From Coriobacteriia bacterium (GTDB lineage: Bacteria; Actinomycetota; Coriobacteriia; Anaerosomatales; SLCP01): a stretch of 8,410 nucleotides of DNA. Location: positions 1 to 8,410 of the forward strand of contig SLCP01000122.1 in NCBI GenBank assembly GCA_007125735.1, in the 5' to 3' direction. Position 1 is the first letter of the stretch. Every line of letters begins with the position of its first letter. The notes below the pieces were generated by a model. It was not told where the DNA came from and searched no databases. It worked only from the letters and a program-made list of their open reading frames with translations. Below are positions 5,905 to 8,410 of this stretch, in pieces. Made by a program: the position numbers and the translations under genes.

Positions 5905-6240
5905 GTGAGTAGCGACTCCCCCGTGAATCTCGCGGCCTCGGTTCGCGCGCGACTCAGCGACATCGTTTCTCTGGGCGACATCGATGGCTCGCCCGAATCG
6001 ATTGAGTCGATGATCCGTGATTGTCTGGATGTCCTGGTAGAAGACGGACTCGAGTTCTCGTCGGATGTAGCGGTTGAACCCATCACGATCGAGGACCGGT
6101 ATCCCGGCGCGCGCGCCGTGATAAATGGCACGCTTTCTGGCGCGCGCATCGTCCTGCAGCTCGATATCGGGGTGGCAGATGTCGCAGTCCCCGAATCGGG
6201 GGTTGAGGCCCCGAATGACTTCGGCGAGGTGGTTGATCGG
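5905..6240 (+). pseudogene. AbiEii-type nucleotidyltransferase toxin, internally deleted remnant
   Basis: From the GTG at 5905 the frame begins SPVNLAASVRARLSDI, like the N-terminus of AbiEii/PF08843 toxins (typically P-x-N-x-A-A-S-V-R-x-R-L). It then jumps to GDIDGSPESIESMIRDCLDV followed by EDGLEFSSDVAVEPI, DRYPGARAVINGTLSGARI and LQLDIGVADVAVP, the middle of the family. About 50-60 residues between are missing, which removes the Gly-Ser and R-x-T-x-D-x-D blocks that bind nucleotide and metal. The C-terminal half is also absent; after about residue 100 similarity fades. The open frame runs on to 6627, but that part passes a terminator-like hairpin and overlaps the opposite-strand protease gene, so it is not counted. 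AbiE is a type IV toxin-antitoxin and phage-defence pair; without the catalytic residues this copy should be inactive. TGAGGCT lies about 8 nt before the GTG. The end coordinate is approximate. Confidence 0.65.
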
Positions 6241-6326
6241 GTGGGGGACTTCGTCATGCCGGCAGCAGCGGCAGCTGGTCATAGAGAACCACACGTGACG
6301 ACACCGAGTGGTATACGAACCGCACG

Positions 6327-6356
6327 CGCCCGCTCCTCGAACGCGAGGGGCGGGCG
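6327..6356 (+). terminator. Strong hairpin terminator
   Basis: CGCCCGCTCCTCG (6327-6339) pairs with CGAGGGGCGGGCG (6344-6356) over 13 bp with one T-G wobble and the tetraloop AACG, followed by TTCATTT on the plus strand. It would end plus-strand transcription from the YggT/AbiEii-remnant side. It also lies 75 nt beyond the end of the convergent CPBP gene, so it may act in both directions. Its core resembles the tRNA-Ser terminator. Confidence 0.7.
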
Positions 6357-6431
6357 TTCATTTGGTCCGCGGGCGGGTCCTTCTCAAAGCGCTCGTCGCG
6401 CAGGACCACTCCAGTGCGGCTGCACCTGCAT

Positions 6432-7235
6432 TCATTCGGGTGTTTCGAACGCCAATCTGCCCTTCGTTGCCACGATGATGAAGACAGTCGCTACCGTCAC
6501 GGTGATGAAGGCGACAACGTCGCGCGTCGTGCTGCTCGGGACGAGCCCGGCTGCGACGTTGAAGCCCGCGTGGGCCAGGATCGCGATAAGGATGCTGTTT
6601 CCGGAACCATTGGCGAGCCATGTGTAGAGCACGCCTAGCATGACGAGCAACAGGTGGACGAGCCAGAACCGCACAGAGCCGATACCCATGCCGTGGTACC
6701 AGGAGCCTTCGAGCACGTGCAAAGGCAGGTGCCAGAGAGACCAGAGCGCACCAATGCCCGTCGCTGCCCACACGGGGCGTGTTCTGGCCTGCCACGCATC
6801 CGAGGCCGCGCCCCTCCAGCCCGGCTCCTCGGCCACTCCCGCGATCAGGGCGACCACGATCGCGGCACCGATGCTTCCCAGGCCGTAGTCGGGGAGACTT
6901 GGAGTCGCTCCAGTCATCGCGGCCACGATGGCCCCCAGCGCGGCGGGTCCGCCAGCCACTGCGACGAGGGCCACCCACCACATGGCGGGAACCCGGCGCG
7001 GGTCCCAGATGCGCTGGAGGAAGGCGCGCCGGTACGTGCTTTCACCGCCACGCAGAACCCATGCAGCCCCTACGAGCGGGCCGAAGACCCCCGAGAGGTA
7101 GAGCAGTGCGCCGGGCGGCTCGTCTGCAGAGAGTCCTGCTGCGGCCGCGCTGCCCCACATCAGCCATGTCCATGCGAATGTGAGGACGAAGTAGGCCGGC
7201 AGGTGCAGCCGTCCTCGCTTACCCCGTGACACCAC
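6432..7235 (-). CDS. CPBP family intramembrane metalloprotease (Abi/CAAX-protease-like)
   Basis: The 267-residue polytopic protein carries the full CPBP/Abi (PF02517) signature. The EExxxR motif is EEPGWR at residues 136-141, the second motif contains H169 in LWSLWHLPLH, and the third is H222/N226 in AHAGFN. These glutamate and histidine residues would bind the catalytic zinc within the membrane. Members include CAAX prenyl endopeptidases such as Rce1 and bacterial proteins linked to bacteriocin self-immunity; this one's substrate is unknown. I start it at the GTG at 7233-7235 because AGGAGG (7242-7247) lies 6 nt before it; a second GTG is at 7230-7232. An in-frame ATG at 7278-7280 has no ribosome site and would add 15 polar residues. 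The gene is convergent with the AbiEii remnant, and its 5' end faces the right-hand tRNA fragment 115 nt away. Confidence 0.9.
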   Translation of the reverse strand: MVSRGKRGRLHLPAYFVLTFAWTWLMWGSAAAAGLSADEPPGALLYLSGVFGPLVGAAWVLRGGESTYRRAFLQRIWDPRRVPAMWWVALVAVAGGPAALGAIVAAMTGATPSLPDYGLGSIGAAIVVALIAGVAEEPGWRGAASDAWQARTRPVWAATGIGALWSLWHLPLHVLEGSWYHGMGIGSVRFWLVHLLLVMLGVLYTWLANGSGNSILIAILAHAGFNVAAGLVPSSTTRDVVAFITVTVATVFIIVATKGRLAFETPE

Positions 7236-7312
7236 AGCACTCCTCCTGTCGTGGATGCCCAGCACGAAGTCACTGCTCATGGGATTCGACGGTGAAACCG
7301 TGGACGAGTCCC

Positions 7313-7321
7313 AGTGTAGCA
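7313..7321 (-). promoter_or_regulatory. Candidate extended -10 promoter of the CPBP gene
   Basis: On the minus strand TGCTACACT fits the extended -10 pattern TGnTAnnnT. It predicts transcription starting near 7306 with a leader of about 70 nt. The -35 position holds only a poor match (TCGGAA at 17-nt spacing), which extended -10 promoters tolerate. Confidence 0.35.
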
Positions 7322-7350
7322 GCCAGAACTCGCTCTTCCGAGCTTCTCCC

Positions 7351-7416
7351 CTTGAAGACCGTCAGGCGGGTTACCCCCGTCTCGAGGGTTCGAATCCCTC
7401 CTTCTCCGCCATATGC
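7351..7416 (+). repeat. Direct repeat, right copy (attR-like), displaced tRNA-Ser 3' fragment
   Basis: This copy aligns with 3561-3626 at 62 of 66 positions. It includes the anticodon loop (CTTGAAG), the 3' anticodon strand, the entire variable arm, the T arm, the 3' acceptor strand, the CCA and 5 bases beyond. The tRNA 5' half (acceptor 5' strand, D arm, 5' anticodon strand) is missing: bases 7281-7350 bear no similarity to it. It is not a functional tRNA gene. Its acceptor strand CTTCTCC would pair with the intact gene's GGAGAGG with one G-U wobble, so it could have been the original 3' end before insertion. Confidence 0.85.
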
Positions 7417-7434
7417 AGGCAAAACGTGGCCCCG

Positions 7435-7462
7435 GCTGTTCCGCAAGGGAGGTCGGGACAGC
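7435..7462 (+). terminator. Possible hairpin downstream of the displaced tRNA fragment
   Basis: GCTGTTCCG (7435-7443, one T-G wobble) pairs with CGGGACAGC (7454-7462) around a 10-nt loop. It is located where the original tRNA-Ser terminator would be if the islet was inserted, but it has no T-run, so the call is weak. Confidence 0.3.
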
Positions 7463-7494
7463 GGCGGACGGGGAGTGCAGCTCTGGTGGGATGG

Positions 7495-7500
7495 TAGGAT
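7495..7500 (+). promoter_or_regulatory. Candidate -10 box before the CWB2 protein gene
   Basis: TAGGAT fits the actinobacterial TAnnnT -10 pattern and ends exactly 7 nt before the ATG at 7508, so transcription could begin at the start codon. No good -35 is visible. The same AGGA could instead act as a weak ribosome site. Confidence 0.35.
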
Positions 7501-7507
7501 TGACACA

Positions 7508-8410
7508 ATGAAGGGGGCGCGGAGGGGGAGTGTGGTGATAAGGCCAGTGCGTTTCACGCCGCGATCAGCAAGCGTACTCTTTTGCCTGATGAGCATGGGG
7601 GCATTCGCTGCGCTGATCCTCTCTGTCTTTCCGGCGCAGACTGCCTTCGCGGGTAACATTCCTGGCGCCTCGCTGCCGCCCTCACCCGTCTATGCGGCAG
7701 TTTCCGGGACCGCGTACGGTGATGGGGCGGTCGTCTACAACACTTGGCTCCAGGCTGGAGAAACGCTCCATGTTTCCCTAGACATTGACTGGGATGCCCG
7801 ACCAATCAACATGCCATCCGCGGTTGTCTACCTGTATCCGCCAACGGCCTTCGACATCTGGACGCATGCGCCAGTCACGGGTGCACTGGGGGGCCCTTAT
7901 CCGCGTAAGATCGAGTGGATGGCCCAGTCGACCGGACGCTACTATGTCCTGGTGTACGCTGACGGAAACCCCCAGTCGTACACCCCGTTCGTACTGACCC
8001 ATCAGATGGTGGCTCCCATCCCCGACCCTCCCGACCCCCTCCCGCTTATCATCAAGGGCGACAACCGCTTCGCGACCGCCATCGCAGGCTCGAAGGCCGC
8101 ATATCCTGATGGCGCGGATGCCGTCGTGATAGCCACCGGCGAGCACTTCGCAGACGCCCTCGGCGGGGCCGGGCTTGCCGGCGCTCTCGATGCGCCGCTG
8201 CTGCTTACCCAGAAGGGTGCACTGCCCTCCGCGGTAGCAGCGGAGATCTCGCGTCTTGGGGCTTCCAAGGTCTACATACTTGGCGGCGGCGGTGCGGTAT
8301 CTGCAGATGTCGGACGCGCGATCGACCGGCTGCCTAAGGTCACGAGTGTCACCCGCATCGCTGGTTCCAACCGCTACCAGACCGCTACCGCTGTCGCTAA
8401 CGAGACCATC
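7508..8410 (+). CDS. Secreted surface protein with PPC-like domain and CWB2 cell-wall-binding repeats (N-terminal part)
   Basis: The frame stays open for 301 codons to the right edge. A basic N-region (IRPVRFTPRSAS) and a hydrophobic stretch (VLFCLMSMGAFAALILSVF) end in AQTAFAG, a good signal-peptidase site after AFA at about residue 48. Residues about 60-165 form a beta-rich domain (SGTAYGDGAVVYNTWLQAGE, later STGRYYVLVYADG) resembling bacterial PPC-like sandwich domains. A linker PIPDPPDPLP follows. From residue 184 comes a CWB2 unit (PF04122): GDNRFATAIAGSKAAYPDGA, VVIATGEHFADALGGAGLAG, APLLLTQKGALP, VYILGGGGAVS. The next unit begins at 286 (GSNRYQTATAVAN). Such repeats attach proteins to wall polymers, so this is probably a surface adhesin or enzyme whose later domains are unseen. 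The start is uncertain: GTG at 7532 or 7535 has GGAGG 6 or 9 nt upstream and gives a more usual signal-peptide N-region, while ATG 7508 may be leaderless. Confidence 0.88.
   Translation, partial: MKGARRGSVVIRPVRFTPRSASVLFCLMSMGAFAALILSVFPAQTAFAGNIPGASLPPSPVYAAVSGTAYGDGAVVYNTWLQAGETLHVSLDIDWDARPINMPSAVVYLYPPTAFDIWTHAPVTGALGGPYPRKIEWMAQSTGRYYVLVYADGNPQSYTPFVLTHQMVAPIPDPPDPLPLIIKGDNRFATAIAGSKAAYPDGADAVVIATGEHFADALGGAGLAGALDAPLLLTQKGALPSAVAAEISRLGASKVYILGGGGAVSADVGRAIDRLPKVTSVTRIAGSNRYQTATAVANETI

Larger units (their letters stand above)
3561..7416 (+). mobile_element. Putative tRNA-Ser-integrated genomic islet, no integrase seen
   Basis: About 3.8 kb is bounded by direct repeats of the tRNA-Ser 3' half: a functional copy at the left, and a displaced fragment without the tRNA 5' half at the right. 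Cargo in order is a CsbD-type pseudogene, an anchored NTF2-like protein, a winged-helix-like protein, a Lmo0937-like peptide, a YggT protein, an AbiEii remnant and a CPBP protease. Base composition of the cargo looks lower in GC than the DUF427/MFS flank; I judged this by eye and did not count it. No integrase, excisionase, relicase-like or replication gene is visible in any frame. The islet is therefore either the decayed remains of a larger element or a small unit that used an integrase in trans. Two broken genes inside favour decay. Exact crossover points within the repeats are unknown. Confidence 0.65.

Noticed and set aside
5878..6294. Minus-strand frame with a zinc-finger-like start (CRCCRHDEVPHPINH and CDICHPDIEL)
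   Set aside because: The cysteine pairs look attractive, but the CDICHPDIEL part is antisense to the well-matched AbiEii block LQLDIGVADVAVP, and the rest has no family pattern I recognise. A database search with residues 1-50 would settle it.
6241..6627. C-terminal extension of the AbiEii frame to 6627
   Set aside because: It crosses a strong terminator hairpin and lies antisense to the CPBP gene; the sequence is Arg/Ala/Ser-rich without family similarity.
3622..7350. Integrase, transposase, relaxase or CRISPR array within the islet
   Set aside because: All frames were read for tyrosine or serine recombinase, DDE and relaxase signatures and for regularly spaced short repeats; none was found.
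7351..7416. A second functional tRNA-Ser(UGA) gene
   Set aside because: The upstream 70 bases contain no acceptor 5' strand, D arm or 5' anticodon strand, so no tRNA can fold.
7270..7659. Minus-strand open frame with GGEGGIRTLETGVTRLTVF
   Set aside because: This is the antisense translation of the displaced tRNA-Ser fragment joined to antisense of the CWB2 gene start; it has no gene-like features of its own.

Overview
The window looks like a piece of a high-GC actinobacterial chromosome. A member of the Coriobacteriia/OPB41-type lineages is my best guess, because of the secreted protein with cell-wall-binding-type-2 repeats, the F420-reductase-like enzyme, the strong GC bias at third codon positions and the PAS-rich sensor protein. 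No rRNA or marker gene allows a firm placement.

Left flank (1-3528). A membrane-anchored PAS sensor protein runs off the left edge on the minus strand. Upstream of it, on the same strand, is an NADP/F420-type Rossmann reductase. A DUF427 protein is divergent from that reductase, and a 12-helix MFS drug-efflux-type transporter follows. These genes are very GC-rich and look like ordinary chromosomal genes.

Middle (3529-7416). A complete tRNA-Ser(CGA) gene with a recognisable promoter and terminator is followed by about 3.8 kb that ends in a second, partial copy of the tRNA's 3' half. The two copies (3561-3626 and 7351-7416) align without gaps at a fixed offset of 3790 and match at 62 of 66 positions, starting exactly at the anticodon loop. 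This is the arrangement left by an integrative element that inserted into a tRNA gene. The enclosed DNA looks less GC-rich. It holds a frameshifted CsbD-family stress gene and a membrane-anchored NTF2/SnoaL-fold protein (both minus). On the plus strand it holds a small winged-helix-like protein, a 48-residue Lmo0937-type membrane peptide, a YggT-family membrane protein and an internally deleted AbiEii-type toxin remnant. Last comes a CPBP-family intramembrane protease (minus). I see no integrase, so this looks like a decaying or trans-dependent genomic islet with envelope and stress cargo.

Right flank (7417-8410). The 5' part of a secreted surface protein runs off the right edge. It has a signal peptide, a beta-sandwich domain resembling PPC, a proline-rich linker and CWB2 repeats.

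The most noteworthy points are the tRNA-Ser att-like repeats without an integrase, the different anticodon in the displaced copy, the two broken genes inside the islet, a LexA-box-like palindrome just before the small membrane peptide, and promoter -10 boxes placed exactly 7 nt before two start codons, which suggests leaderless mRNAs.
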